Of a DNA stretch of 64,000 bases, positions 1 through 8,180 are shown in pieces. The notes under the pieces are model-generated. The model saw only the letters and a program-made list of their open reading frames with translations, made no database searches and was not told where the DNA came from. Origin of the DNA: WTFY01 sp965205275 (lineage in GTDB: Bacteria; Pseudomonadota; Gammaproteobacteria; UBA4575); contig OZ242168.1 of assembly GCA_965205275.1 (NCBI GenBank), positions 806,001 to 870,000 on the forward strand, given 5' to 3'. The position numbers and the translations under genes are program-made. Positions within the stretch are counted from its first letter, which is position 1, and the number at the start of each line of letters is the position of its first letter.

Positions 1-702
1 TTTCCCGGCCCGGTTAGTCCGGTCCCGTTCATTGTACTCAAGTGCCACGTGCAACACGCCGTCGTTGCCCAAGGCAAATCCCTTGTTGAAACCGATTGAA
101 CGACGCTCGCCGTCCCCTTTGTAGGTGGACCCATACAACCCCTTCAAGGCTCCCTCGTAGTCTTCCTTGAGAATAATATTGATGACCCCGGCAACGGCAT
201 CCGAGCCATACTGGGCCGAGGCACCGTCCCGCAGGATCTCTACCCGCTCGATCGCACTCACCGGAATGGCATTCATGTCCGTGCCGGCCGTGCCCCGACC
301 GACCGAGGTGTTTACATGGATCAGCGCGCTTCCATGGCGTCGCTTGCCATTGACCAGCACCAGTACCTGGTCAGGCCCCATCCCCCGCAAGGTCGCCGGG
401 CGCACTGAATCGGTCCCGTCACTTATCGACGAATTCGAAAAGTTGAATGAGGGGATGATGGCCTGAATCGCCTTTCCCAGTTCACTCTGCCCGGTTCGCA
501 GCAGTTCTTCCCCGCTTACCACGTCCACCGGAACGGGGGAATCGGCAACACTGCGCTCTCCAAACCGGCTGCCGACCACGACAATCTCACCGAGTTGGAC
601 AACCTCCTGGCCCTGCACCATCATTGCAGCCAGTAAAAGAACCAGGGTGATAGCAGCCCGGCTCCAGAAACAGGCGGCAAAAAAATTCTTTTCTATTCTC
701 AT
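1..702 (-). CDS. TonB-dependent receptor, N-terminal part (cut by window edge)
   Basis: The reverse strand is open from an ATG at 702 to the window edge, giving 234 codons with no stop. The protein starts with a charged N-terminus and a hydrophobic stretch to about residue 31, read as a signal peptide. A TonB-box-like segment follows (EVVQLGEIVVVGSR) and then a plug domain, with SPVPVDVVSGEELL near residue 55 and ERVEILRDGASAQYGSDA near 150, both typical of TonB-dependent outer-membrane receptors. The barrel lies outside the window, so the substrate (siderophore, cobalamin, sugar or other) cannot be read. It points away from the membrane-protein gene at 832, leaving 129 bases for two divergent promoters. 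Confidence 0.93.
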   Translation of the reverse strand, partial: MRIEKNFFAACFWSRAAITLVLLLAAMMVQGQEVVQLGEIVVVGSRFGERSVADSPVPVDVVSGEELLRTGQSELGKAIQAIIPSFNFSNSSISDGTDSVRPATLRGMGPDQVLVLVNGKRRHGSALIHVNTSVGRGTAGTDMNAIPVSAIERVEILRDGASAQYGSDAVAGVINIILKEDYEGALKGLYGSTYKGDGERRSIGFNKGFALGNDGVLHVALEYNERDRTNRAGK

Positions 703-831
703 GACTTCCCCCATTATTAATACTTGTCACCCAAAGCCTGATGTCCTGGACTCTTTATGGATGGCTTGAGCGTGCACTCAGGAAAACTGTGGTTGGTTTC
801 CCGCAGATAATATCTTTTACAAGCGCCTAAT

Positions 832-1242
832 ATGCTGGAATTTTTGCTTGAATACAAATATATTTTGGTTGCCCTGGCCTGGGGTTCCCTGACCCTTTTC
901 ATCGCAAGTATCGCCATTATCCCCTGGCTGGTCACAAAGATTCCCGCAGACTATTTCCACAAGGAACGCCGTACCTCGATCTACCCCGGCGGCAGACCCC
1001 TGTCGCTACAATTATTGGCTGTAACCAAGAATATATGCGGCGGCCTGCTGGTCATACTGGGACTGGCCATGCTGGTACTGCCAGGTCAAGGCGTGCTCAC
1101 GATTCTGATTGGCCTGTTTTTAATGAATTTCCCAGGCAAATACAAACTTGAGTGCAGGTTGGTTGCCGCCCCGAAGGTATTGAATTCATTGAACTGGATT
1201 CGAACCAAAGCCAGAAAGCCGCCCCTGATCATCGGGCCATGA
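832..1242 (+). CDS. Small PGPGW-type transmembrane protein
   Basis: A 136-residue protein with a hydrophobic N-terminal segment (about residues 8-35) and a second hydrophobic region around residues 68-100. That second region carries LVLPGQGVLTILIGLFL, which matches the core of the PGPGW putative transmembrane family (here PGQG). The C-terminus is basic. Family function is unknown. The start at 832 has no strong Shine-Dalgarno sequence, and no better in-frame start is visible. It stands alone between the divergent receptor and the HIT hydrolase gene. Confidence 0.75.
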   Translation: MLEFLLEYKYILVALAWGSLTLFIASIAIIPWLVTKIPADYFHKERRTSIYPGGRPLSLQLLAVTKNICGGLLVILGLAMLVLPGQGVLTILIGLFLMNFPGKYKLECRLVAAPKVLNSLNWIRTKARKPPLIIGP

Positions 1243-1364
1243 TGCCTGCGACCGTGTCATTACGCGGCCCGGCATTATCTGCTAAAGTCACGTCATGACT
1301 ACCGCGACTGCACGGACAACGTGCCAGACCCTTCCGCATGGGCCGGCACCCCAGACGACATCCC

Positions 1365-1706
1365 ATGAGTGATACGATCTTTTCCAGGATCATCAGCCGG
1401 GAAATCCCTGCTGAAATCGTATTTGAAGACGACCTTTGCCTTGCCTTTAACGATGTCAACCCGCAGGCGCCGACCCATATCCTCATTATCCCCAAAAAGC
1501 CGATCGCCAGACTTGCAGAGGCCGGCGATGAAGATCAGGCTCTGCTGGGCCACCTGCTGTTAAAAGCCAGGGATATCGCAAACAGCCTGGGGTGCGGAGA
1601 TGCCTACCGGATAGCCATCAACAACGGTGAGCAGGCAGGCCAGACCGTATTTCACCTGCACCTCCATCTGCTGGCGGGCCGGCCCTTCAGCTGGCCGCCC
1701 GGATAG
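1365..1706 (+). CDS. hinT: HIT family hydrolase (HinT-like)
   Basis: A 113-residue histidine-triad protein. The motif HLHLHLL near the C-terminus (about residues 97-103) is the HIT signature, and the N-terminal TIFSRIISREIPAEIVFED segment is typical of HinT-type purine nucleoside phosphoramidases. An in-frame ATG at 1338 would add nine residues (MGRHPRRHP), but the family normally starts at MSDTIF, so 1365 is preferred. The C-terminus ends with SWPPG, as in many HinT proteins. It is convergent with the polyphosphate kinase gene, five bases apart. Confidence 0.92.
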   Translation: MSDTIFSRIISREIPAEIVFEDDLCLAFNDVNPQAPTHILIIPKKPIARLAEAGDEDQALLGHLLLKARDIANSLGCGDAYRIAINNGEQAGQTVFHLHLHLLAGRPFSWPPG

Positions 1707-1711
1707 AAAAA

Positions 1712-2602
1712 TCAGTCGGCCAGCAGTTGCTTGCGCGCCTGTGCAAGGTGCTTGCGTGCCCCTGCATCAGGAGTCGGGTATTTCAGGTCAAGATTCTGCA
1801 GGGATTTCTTGAGGATTCTGGCTACGCTATAGTGCATGAAAGGTTTGTCATCGGCAGGGATTACGTACCACGGTGCCCAGGGCTTGGAGGTCACCCTGAT
1901 CATCTGTTCATAAGCGGCCATATAGTCTTGCCAGTATTTCCGCTCCTGCAAATCCGAGGGCGACCATTTCCAGTGCTTCTCTTTTTTGTTAATTCTGCGC
2001 AGAAACCTTCTTTTTTGCTCTTCTTGTGAAACGTTCAGCCAGAATTTCAGAATCACGGTACCGTTTCTTGCCAGATGTCTCTCTATATCGCAAATGGACT
2101 CATACCGCTCCTGCCATACCGTTTCCAGGTTAATATGGCGAGGAAGGTTCTGAACTGCAAGCATTTCGGGATGAACACGTACAACCAGCACCTCTTCGTA
2201 GTAACTGCGGTTAAAAATACCGATATGCCCTTTTTCCGGCAAGCATCGGTAGGTACGCCATAAAAAATCATGCGCCAGTTCACGGTCTGAAGGCTTCTTG
2301 AATGAATACACCTGGCAGCCCGCCGGATTGATGCCTGTCATGACTGCACGGACCGTGGAATCCTTGCCGGCAGCATCCATCGCCTGGAAAATCAAAAGCA
2401 CGGCATGGTGGCCATGTGCATACAGGACAGACTGGAGCGCCTGCATCTCCTTGATTATTGTGCTCAGTTTCCTTTTATAGTCCCTGGAACTCAGTGTCGT
2501 TGCAGGAGGTTCTGTCGGAGCGGAACTCACGGTAAAACTCCCATCATCAGGGATTAAATACGGCGAATCCGTTGCCTGAAACATTTTCCTGCCTCGACTC
2601 AT
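1712..2602 (-). CDS. PPK2 family polyphosphate kinase / polyphosphate:nucleotide phosphotransferase
   Basis: A 296-residue single-domain PPK2 protein, expected to transfer phosphate between polyphosphate and nucleotides in the cytoplasm. The Walker A loop QAMDAAGKDSTV lies at about residues 73-84, and the Walker B/lid region GHIGIFNRSYYEEVLV at about 125-140, both characteristic of PPK2. The sequence does not tell whether it acts on GDP/ADP or on AMP (PPK2 class). A second in-frame ATG six codons downstream (MFQATD) is possible. The long start has an AGAGG sequence about ten bases upstream. Confidence 0.9.
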   Translation of the reverse strand: MSRGRKMFQATDSPYLIPDDGSFTVSSAPTEPPATTLSSRDYKRKLSTIIKEMQALQSVLYAHGHHAVLLIFQAMDAAGKDSTVRAVMTGINPAGCQVYSFKKPSDRELAHDFLWRTYRCLPEKGHIGIFNRSYYEEVLVVRVHPEMLAVQNLPRHINLETVWQERYESICDIERHLARNGTVILKFWLNVSQEEQKRRFLRRINKKEKHWKWSPSDLQERKYWQDYMAAYEQMIRVTSKPWAPWYVIPADDKPFMHYSVARILKKSLQNLDLKYPTPDAGARKHLAQARKQLLAD

Positions 2603-2615
2603 AAAAAGGAACCTC

Positions 2616-3653
2616 TTATTTTTGCAGTTCTACATCATTGCCCAGCAAGACCGCAAGCCACCTCGTCCTGGGGCCACTCTCCAGAGCAAGCTTTGCCGTC
2701 ATGGTCAAGGGCACCGATAAAAACATACCAACCGGCCCCAAAACCCATCCCCAGAAAACCAGTGACAGAAATACGACCAGCGTCGACAGCCCAACCTGCC
2801 GACCCAGCATCCTGGGCTCAATGACATTGCCAATCAGGACATTGATACCCGCATAGACTGCGGCGGAGAGTAAAGCTGCACCCGCACCTAACTGAATGAG
2901 CGCCAGCAGGACCGCCGGAACGGCTGCAATGATGGAGCCTATACTGGGGATGTAGTTAAAAAGAAACGCAACAATTCCCCAAAGCAGTGGATAATCTACC
3001 CCGATAATGGCCAGCGCAACCGCTACCGCAAAACCTGTAGCAAGACTGGTAAGGGTCTTCATCGCCAGATACCGGTTGACATTATTGGCGATGGCCGTGA
3101 ATACACTGAGCGACTTATCCGCATTGGGCAGTCCGGCCCGCAGCTTACGGGGCATGGAAGAGGTCTCGAATAATATAAATACCACTGTCAGCAGAATCAG
3201 GAATATATTCCCGAACACGGACCCCAGCCCATTCAGCATATCGGCTACCAGCTGCATGGCAGCACCCGGGTTCAGATAGCTGATCACAGTGTCTGTCGAT
3301 ATATTGATACCGTGCCGGCTCACCCAGGCGTTGAGTTGCACGAGCAGGCTGGAAAGGCGTTGCTGATAGTGTGGCAGGTCCTCCGAGAACCCTTTGACCG
3401 AAGAGCCTATCAGGGCAGACAGCAGGATTACGGTCACAATAATGATGCCGAGCACAATGAGCATGGCCAGCCAGCGAGGCACCCGCTTGCCTCCCAGCCA
3501 AAGCAGAACCGGAGCACTGATGATTGCAATGAATACAGACAGCAGAAACGGAACTACCACTGCCTCGGCGGCACGCACGCCCGCCACCACCACCACAAAA
3601 GCGGCCAGCGTAATCAATATCGGCAAGCCAACCGGTCTAGATGAAATATCCAT
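2616..3653 (-). CDS. AI-2E family transporter / PerM-like permease
   Basis: A 345-residue polytopic membrane protein with about eight hydrophobic segments: two at the N-terminus (residues 10-60), one near 65-85, a long loop, then several from about 150 to 330. The C-terminal pattern of the AI-2E exporter family (formerly UPF0118) is visible in VDYPLLWGIVAFLFNYIPSI and GNVIEPRMLGRQVGLSTL. Members export varied solutes (autoinducer-2, Na+ by antiport), so the substrate is open. It lies 13 bases upstream of the PPK2 gene in the direction of transcription, so the two may be co-transcribed. Confidence 0.88.
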   Translation of the reverse strand: MDISSRPVGLPILITLAAFVVVVAGVRAAEAVVVPFLLSVFIAIISAPVLLWLGGKRVPRWLAMLIVLGIIIVTVILLSALIGSSVKGFSEDLPHYQQRLSSLLVQLNAWVSRHGINISTDTVISYLNPGAAMQLVADMLNGLGSVFGNIFLILLTVVFILFETSSMPRKLRAGLPNADKSLSVFTAIANNVNRYLAMKTLTSLATGFAVAVALAIIGVDYPLLWGIVAFLFNYIPSIGSIIAAVPAVLLALIQLGAGAALLSAAVYAGINVLIGNVIEPRMLGRQVGLSTLVVFLSLVFWGWVLGPVGMFLSVPLTMTAKLALESGPRTRWLAVLLGNDVELQK

Positions 3654-3757
3654 GACAACTTGAAAGCAGGCGCCTGTCAGGCAACATCAAATCACTGTAA
3701 AGCGTGATGCCCGGTTCGTCTGATTCATAGCCGATCCATATCCTGTCAAGCAGATGG

Positions 3758-4870
3758 TCAGGTTGTCGGTGTATAACCACCGGAGACCCCGTTTTTGCTG
3801 AGTACCAGTTGCCACAACTGAATATCCCGGGCCCGGAAAGCCCCGGCGCAGCTCAGCAGATAATACTTCCACATTCGATAAAACTGTGTGCCATATTTTT
3901 TACTGATTTTCTTCCAGCTGGAGTCAAAGTTGCCAAACCAGGCCATAAGGGTCTTATCGTAATCCACACCAAAATTATGAAAGTCTTCCAGTACGAAATG
4001 CTTCTCCATAGCATGACTGATATCTTTCATAGATGGCAGCATGCCATTCGGAAATATGTACTTGTTGATCCATGGGTTGGGTGAATGACGGGTTTTCGGT
4101 GCGCCGATCGTCTGCATCAGGAAAATGCCCCCCTCCTTAAGACAGCGTGAGACAACCTGCATGTATTTCTCGTAATTTTTCAGGCCAACGTGTTCAAACA
4201 TGCCCAATGAAATAATGTGATCAAATTTTTCATCAAGCTGACGATAGTCCTGGAGCCTGATCTCTACCGGCAGTCCCGAACAGTTCTGTTTTGCGAACTC
4301 GGCCTGCTCTTTGGAAATCGTAATGCCCACAGATTCAGTGCCATAGTTTTCGGCTGCAAATTTCAAAAAGCTGCCCCACCCACAGCCAATATCCAGAATA
4401 CGCTGATGGTTCTCAAGTCCAAGCTTGCGGCACACCAGGTCCAGTTTGTCTTCCTGAGCCTGATCCAGATCGGTCGCTTTTCTCCAGTACCCGCAAGTGT
4501 AGGTCAGGCGCTTGTCCAGCATCAGGTCAAACAGGTCATTCCCGATGTCATAATGTGCCTGACCCACCTGAAATGCACGCTGCATGCTTTGCAAATTAAA
4601 TATCCTTGACTGCAGGACCAACAAGATCACCCTGGGGTCCCTGATTTTGGAATCAAGTCTGGCCGACAAAACCCTATAGAAAAACTGGTCCAGAGCCTTT
4701 GCATCCCACCATTGATCCATATAGGACTCGCCCAGTCCTAACACACCCTTGGCAAACACGCGCTGGTAAAAACGTTCATCGTGAACCTGTATGTCCCATT
4801 CACGCTTGCCGTTGATTTCTATATTTGCTTCGGCCAGCAGATGCTGTGCTTTTGTACGGAACGATCTCAC
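3758..4870 (-). CDS. cfa: Cyclopropane-fatty-acyl-phospholipid synthase
   Basis: A 370-residue SAM-dependent enzyme that methylenates cis double bonds of membrane phospholipid acyl chains. The SAM-binding motif ILDIGCGWGSF lies at residues 158-168. The active-site region YYLLSCAGAFRARDIQLWQ contains the conserved Cys at 341. AHYDIGNDLFDLMLD near 105-119 is also a family hallmark. Length is usual for the family. It is transcribed alone, 104 bases upstream of the permease gene on the same strand. Confidence 0.95.
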   Translation of the reverse strand: MRSFRTKAQHLLAEANIEINGKREWDIQVHDERFYQRVFAKGVLGLGESYMDQWWDAKALDQFFYRVLSARLDSKIRDPRVILLVLQSRIFNLQSMQRAFQVGQAHYDIGNDLFDLMLDKRLTYTCGYWRKATDLDQAQEDKLDLVCRKLGLENHQRILDIGCGWGSFLKFAAENYGTESVGITISKEQAEFAKQNCSGLPVEIRLQDYRQLDEKFDHIISLGMFEHVGLKNYEKYMQVVSRCLKEGGIFLMQTIGAPKTRHSPNPWINKYIFPNGMLPSMKDISHAMEKHFVLEDFHNFGVDYDKTLMAWFGNFDSSWKKISKKYGTQFYRMWKYYLLSCAGAFRARDIQLWQLVLSKNGVSGGYTPTT

Positions 4871-5359
4871 GCCTGCGGGTTACCTGAATATTGGTTTAAG
4901 GAGGATGGATTTCTTTTCTCATCGATTATTCAAGCTGTGCACCATCGAGCCAATGCCGGTTATAATAAGCCATTCCCCCTGTCTGTGCTAAACAATTTAT
5001 GTCCAAGCACAATTCCACAGCCTGCCCCTTCAATCCTGCAATGACCCAGAAGCTTGCGCCGGCTCACAGCTCCATTGCCTCCAAAACCTTATCCTCACTT
5101 TGTCTCCTGCAGTCATCCTGCACACCTCATCCGGCATCTCTTTGAGGCCCTGTAAAAACCGGCAGTTTAGGCGTTACCGACAAAGATTCATAATTTACTT
5201 GGTAATTGTAGCGTTTTTTCTTACAATACGCTGGTCTGGCATGCCGCAGCAGGGGTTGAATGAATTTTTGACCCTCAAATGAGAGGTACTGGATGCTGTG
5301 GTATACGCCAATGAACGAATCGTGATCATCAATTTCAAATAACTTCGGAGTTGGAAAAT
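4871..5359. other. Intergenic region between cfa and the lipoprotein gene
   Basis: A 489-base stretch between divergent genes. Short open frames on both strands have no recognisable features. It must hold the divergent promoters of cfa and the lipoprotein gene, but I found no element strong enough to place. A GGAG at 5347-5350 serves as the ribosome binding site for the ATG at 5360. Confidence 0.5.
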
Positions 5360-5677
5360 ATGCTAGCAAAGAAACTTCTTTATTCTGCAGCCTGTGCTTT
5401 AGCAATCGGTTTTACCACAGGGTGTCAGATCACACCTGCACCTGTAGCCCCTGTTGATCCTATACCAGAGCTGCGTGCTATCGCTGAAGAGGCACTGCGC
5501 ACTGCCAATACCGCCGCATACGATGCAGCGACTGCCAAGGAAATGGCCCTTACAAATCAGGAAGCTGTAGATTCTGCTCAGGAAACTGCAAACTCTGCCA
5601 TAGCCTGCTGTGATGCAAACTCTCGCCGCATGAATCGTATGTTCCATGAATCTATGGGTTCAAAGAATTCAAAATAA
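5360..5677 (+). CDS. Alanine-zipper outer-membrane lipoprotein (Lpp/OprI-like)
   Basis: A 105-residue lipoprotein precursor. The signal sequence ends in a lipobox-like GFTTGC with the acylated Cys at residue 22. A proline-rich spacer follows (PAPVAPVDPIP). From about residue 37 to 82 there is an alanine-rich helical repeat typical of the Lpp/OprI alanine zipper, then RRMNRMF and a C-terminal lysine (SKNSK). Terminal Lys is the residue through which Lpp is covalently bound to peptidoglycan. The mature chain has an unusual Cys83-Cys84 pair. The in-frame TTG at 5351 is rejected because GGAG at 5347-5350 fits the ATG at 5360. A strong terminator follows, and an L,D-transpeptidase gene is convergent. 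Confidence 0.85.
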   Translation: MLAKKLLYSAACALAIGFTTGCQITPAPVAPVDPIPELRAIAEEALRTANTAAYDAATAKEMALTNQEAVDSAQETANSAIACCDANSRRMNRMFHESMGSKNSK

Positions 5678-5705
5678 CCAGTACCTGCATTACAACGCAT
5701 TGAAA

Positions 5706-5738
5706 AAGGGCTCGCTGCCATGCGAGCCCTTGTATTTT
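5706..5738 (+). terminator. Rho-independent terminator after the lipoprotein gene
   Basis: A perfect 10-bp inverted repeat, AAGGGCTCGC and GCGAGCCCTT, encloses the 6-base loop TGCCAT. A T-rich tail (GTATTTT) follows on the plus strand. It lies 28 bases after the lipoprotein stop codon. The stem is preceded by an A-run on the plus strand, so it may also serve the convergent L,D-transpeptidase gene. Confidence 0.9.
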
Positions 5739-5771
5739 ATATGCTCTTGATCAAAGACAGTCTGCTCGGCA

Positions 5772-6692
5772 TTACTGTCTTGTGCCAACGGCGGTAGGCA
5801 GACCCGTTTTATTTTCAGCCAGATGTCTGGCCAGTTCCCAGTTCACTTCATAGTCCTGGCTGCTTTCGGTCACACCGATAACGGCGCGTACAAACCGGGT
5901 CAGATCGTATGAACCGGCTTTACTTTCATCTTCCCTGTCAGGATGCATTTCCGCATACAGCCTGCCCTGATGCCAGGCCAGCTTGTAAGGCTGACTGACA
6001 ATGGTGACCGGTGTATTGGCAGACACCCGGTCGAACAGGTCTTCGATGTCATCAGGGTGCAACCGTATACATCCATGTGTCACCTTCATTCCGATACCTC
6101 TGGGTTCGTTGGTGCCATGAATGACATAGCCAGGCAAGGCTGTATACAAGGCAAACCTGCCTAGTGGATTGTCCGGGCCAGGCGGAACAGACTCCGCCAA
6201 AAAGCGGCCCTCTTGCGCATGCTCGCTGCGGATGGATTCCGGAGGATACCAGGTGGGATCCTTCTTTTTCCTAATAATCCGTGTTCGGGCACGAGGCGTG
6301 TTCCAGCCCTGCCGGCCAATGCTGATCGGATAGGTGTCAACATATTCAGGTGTACCTCCAGGATTTTCCGGGTAGTAATACAAACGCATTTCAGCCAGAT
6401 TCAGCACCAGGCCTTCCCGTTTGCCGTCAGGCAAAATGTATTGCGTAGGAAGCACGATCTGTGTGCCTTCACCTGGCAGCCATGGGTCCACAGCGGGGTT
6501 GGCAATCACCAGTTCTTGAAAACCGATACCAAACTTTCTCGCAAGCGCGAGAAAGGTATCCTCATACTGCGCGCTGACAATGACCACCTGTCCGACAATC
6601 GGCTCTGTCCCTGAAGAAAGCCAGTAACGTTCTGCATGCCCGAACGGTATCCAGGCAAGGTACAGGGCAGTCAAAAAAACAAGATTTCTCAT
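5772..6692 (-). CDS. L,D-transpeptidase (ErfK/YbiS/YcfS/YnhG type)
   Basis: A periplasmic enzyme of 306 residues from the chosen start. The signal peptide (MRNLVFLTALYLAWIPFGHA) argues for the ATG at 6692 over the upstream in-frame starts at 6713 and 6734. A LysM-like segment follows (ALARKFGIGFQELVIANP). The YkuD catalytic domain carries the nucleophile motif THGCIRL, with HGTNEPRG upstream. Family members attach Braun lipoprotein to meso-diaminopimelate or make 3-3 crosslinks. The adjacent, convergent Lpp-like lipoprotein gene makes the attachment role attractive, but this is inference. Confidence 0.92.
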   Translation of the reverse strand: MRNLVFLTALYLAWIPFGHAERYWLSSGTEPIVGQVVIVSAQYEDTFLALARKFGIGFQELVIANPAVDPWLPGEGTQIVLPTQYILPDGKREGLVLNLAEMRLYYYPENPGGTPEYVDTYPISIGRQGWNTPRARTRIIRKKKDPTWYPPESIRSEHAQEGRFLAESVPPGPDNPLGRFALYTALPGYVIHGTNEPRGIGMKVTHGCIRLHPDDIEDLFDRVSANTPVTIVSQPYKLAWHQGRLYAEMHPDREDESKAGSYDLTRFVRAVIGVTESSQDYEVNWELARHLAENKTGLPTAVGTRQ

Positions 6693-6782
6693 GAAGTTTA
6701 CACCAGTAGCCATAGTATCAGGATTACATTGCACGGGGGTGGGGCCTGCAGCATAGATGCAACAGACCGGTGCATCGAATGC

Positions 6783-8138
6783 CTAGTTGATCACTGCATG
6801 CTCAATTCCACGCTCAGCTACATCGACCAGCATCCGGATTTCTTCCGTAGTGATTATATAGGGAGGCATGAAATATACCACATTACCCAAAGGCCTGAGC
6901 AGGACTCCGTTTTCCAGACCATACCGATATACCTCAAGGCCACGTCGCTGCTGCCAGGGAAAGGGTTCTTTTGTAGCCCTGTCTTTAACCAGTTCAATGG
7001 CTGTGATCATGCCGCATTGGCGGACATCACCCACATTCGGATGATCCGTAAATCTTGCGCACTGGCGTGCAAATTCCCGACTCAACTCCCGGTTGGCCTC
7101 GATTACATTTTCTTCCCTGAAAATATCAAGCGTAGCAAGTGCCGCTGCACAACCGAGTGCATTTCCGGTGTAGCTGTGCGAGTGCATGAATGCATTCAGG
7201 TTTTCATACTCATCATAAAAGGCCTCATACACCTGGTCCGTAGCGAGGACCACTGAAAGAGGCAGATAGCCACCGGTCAGCGCCTTGGACAGACACATGA
7301 AATCAGGAGCGATGCCGGCCTGCTCACAGGCAAACATCGTGCCTGTACGGCCGAACCCTACCGCAATTTCATCGGCAATCAGATGCACCCCGTAGGCATC
7401 ACAAGCCTCGCGCAACAGGCTCAGGTACTCCGGGGCATACATACGCATCCCCCCCGCACACTGTACAAGCGGTTCAACAATCACCGCACACACCTCTTCA
7501 TGGTGGTTTTGCAGTATCACTTCCATTTTCAGAAACATGCGTCTGGCATAGTCTTGTGCGGTCTCTCCGGGTTCGCAATTAAAGCTGTCCGGGCTTGGTG
7601 CAGTAATGGTATCCAGCAGCAACGGCTTATAGACTTCCCTGAACAATGCCACGTCCCCCATGGACAGTGCGCCCAGGGTTTCACCATGATAGGAGTTGCT
7701 GAGATTGATAAACCGGGTCTTCTGCTCCTGACCTTTGTTTTTCCAGTAATGAAAGCTCATTTTGATTGCAACCTCAACGGCTGAGGAACCGTTGTCGGCA
7801 TAAAAACATCTTGACAATGGTTTGGGTGTGATCTCGATGAGTTGCTCGGACAGGCGGATCACGGGTTCATGTGAGCACCCGGCAAGCAGGACATGTTCGA
7901 TCTGGTCCAGTTGCTGTCTGACGGCCTGATTGATTCTTTCATTACAGTGACCAAATATATTGACCCACCAGGAACTGATTGCATCGAGGTAGCGGTTGCC
8001 GTCAAAATCTTCCAGCCAGACGCCTTGGGCTTTTTTGACAGGCAATACAGGCAGGAATTCATGATCCTTCATCTGCGTGCACGGGTGCCATATTGAGGCC
8101 AGGTCTCTTTGTCTTAGATCTGAAGAATCGATAGTCAT
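6783..8138 (-). CDS. bioA: Adenosylmethionine-8-amino-7-oxononanoate aminotransferase
   Basis: A 451-residue PLP-dependent class III aminotransferase that uses S-adenosylmethionine to aminate 8-amino-7-oxononanoate (KAPA) to 7,8-diaminopelargonate in biotin synthesis. Typical BioA segments are visible: IWHPCTQMKDH near residue 16, ISSWWVNIFGH near 54, and CLSKALTGGYLPLSVV around 280 holding the PLP lysine. Length is usual. No other bio gene is in the window, so biotin synthesis must be completed elsewhere. It is divergent from a class V PLP enzyme with only 42 bases between the start codons. Confidence 0.95.
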   Translation of the reverse strand: MTIDSSDLRQRDLASIWHPCTQMKDHEFLPVLPVKKAQGVWLEDFDGNRYLDAISSWWVNIFGHCNERINQAVRQQLDQIEHVLLAGCSHEPVIRLSEQLIEITPKPLSRCFYADNGSSAVEVAIKMSFHYWKNKGQEQKTRFINLSNSYHGETLGALSMGDVALFREVYKPLLLDTITAPSPDSFNCEPGETAQDYARRMFLKMEVILQNHHEEVCAVIVEPLVQCAGGMRMYAPEYLSLLREACDAYGVHLIADEIAVGFGRTGTMFACEQAGIAPDFMCLSKALTGGYLPLSVVLATDQVYEAFYDEYENLNAFMHSHSYTGNALGCAAALATLDIFREENVIEANRELSREFARQCARFTDHPNVGDVRQCGMITAIELVKDRATKEPFPWQQRRGLEVYRYGLENGVLLRPLGNVVYFMPPYIITTEEIRMLVDVAERGIEHAVIN

Positions 8139-8180
8139 AGCGGCTTGTAAGTTACACTTTATTTCATGCTACTCTAACGC

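Noticed and set aside
167..466. 99-residue plus-strand frame at the left end
   Set aside because: It lies inside the minus-strand TonB-dependent receptor, whose translation has clear plug-domain motifs.
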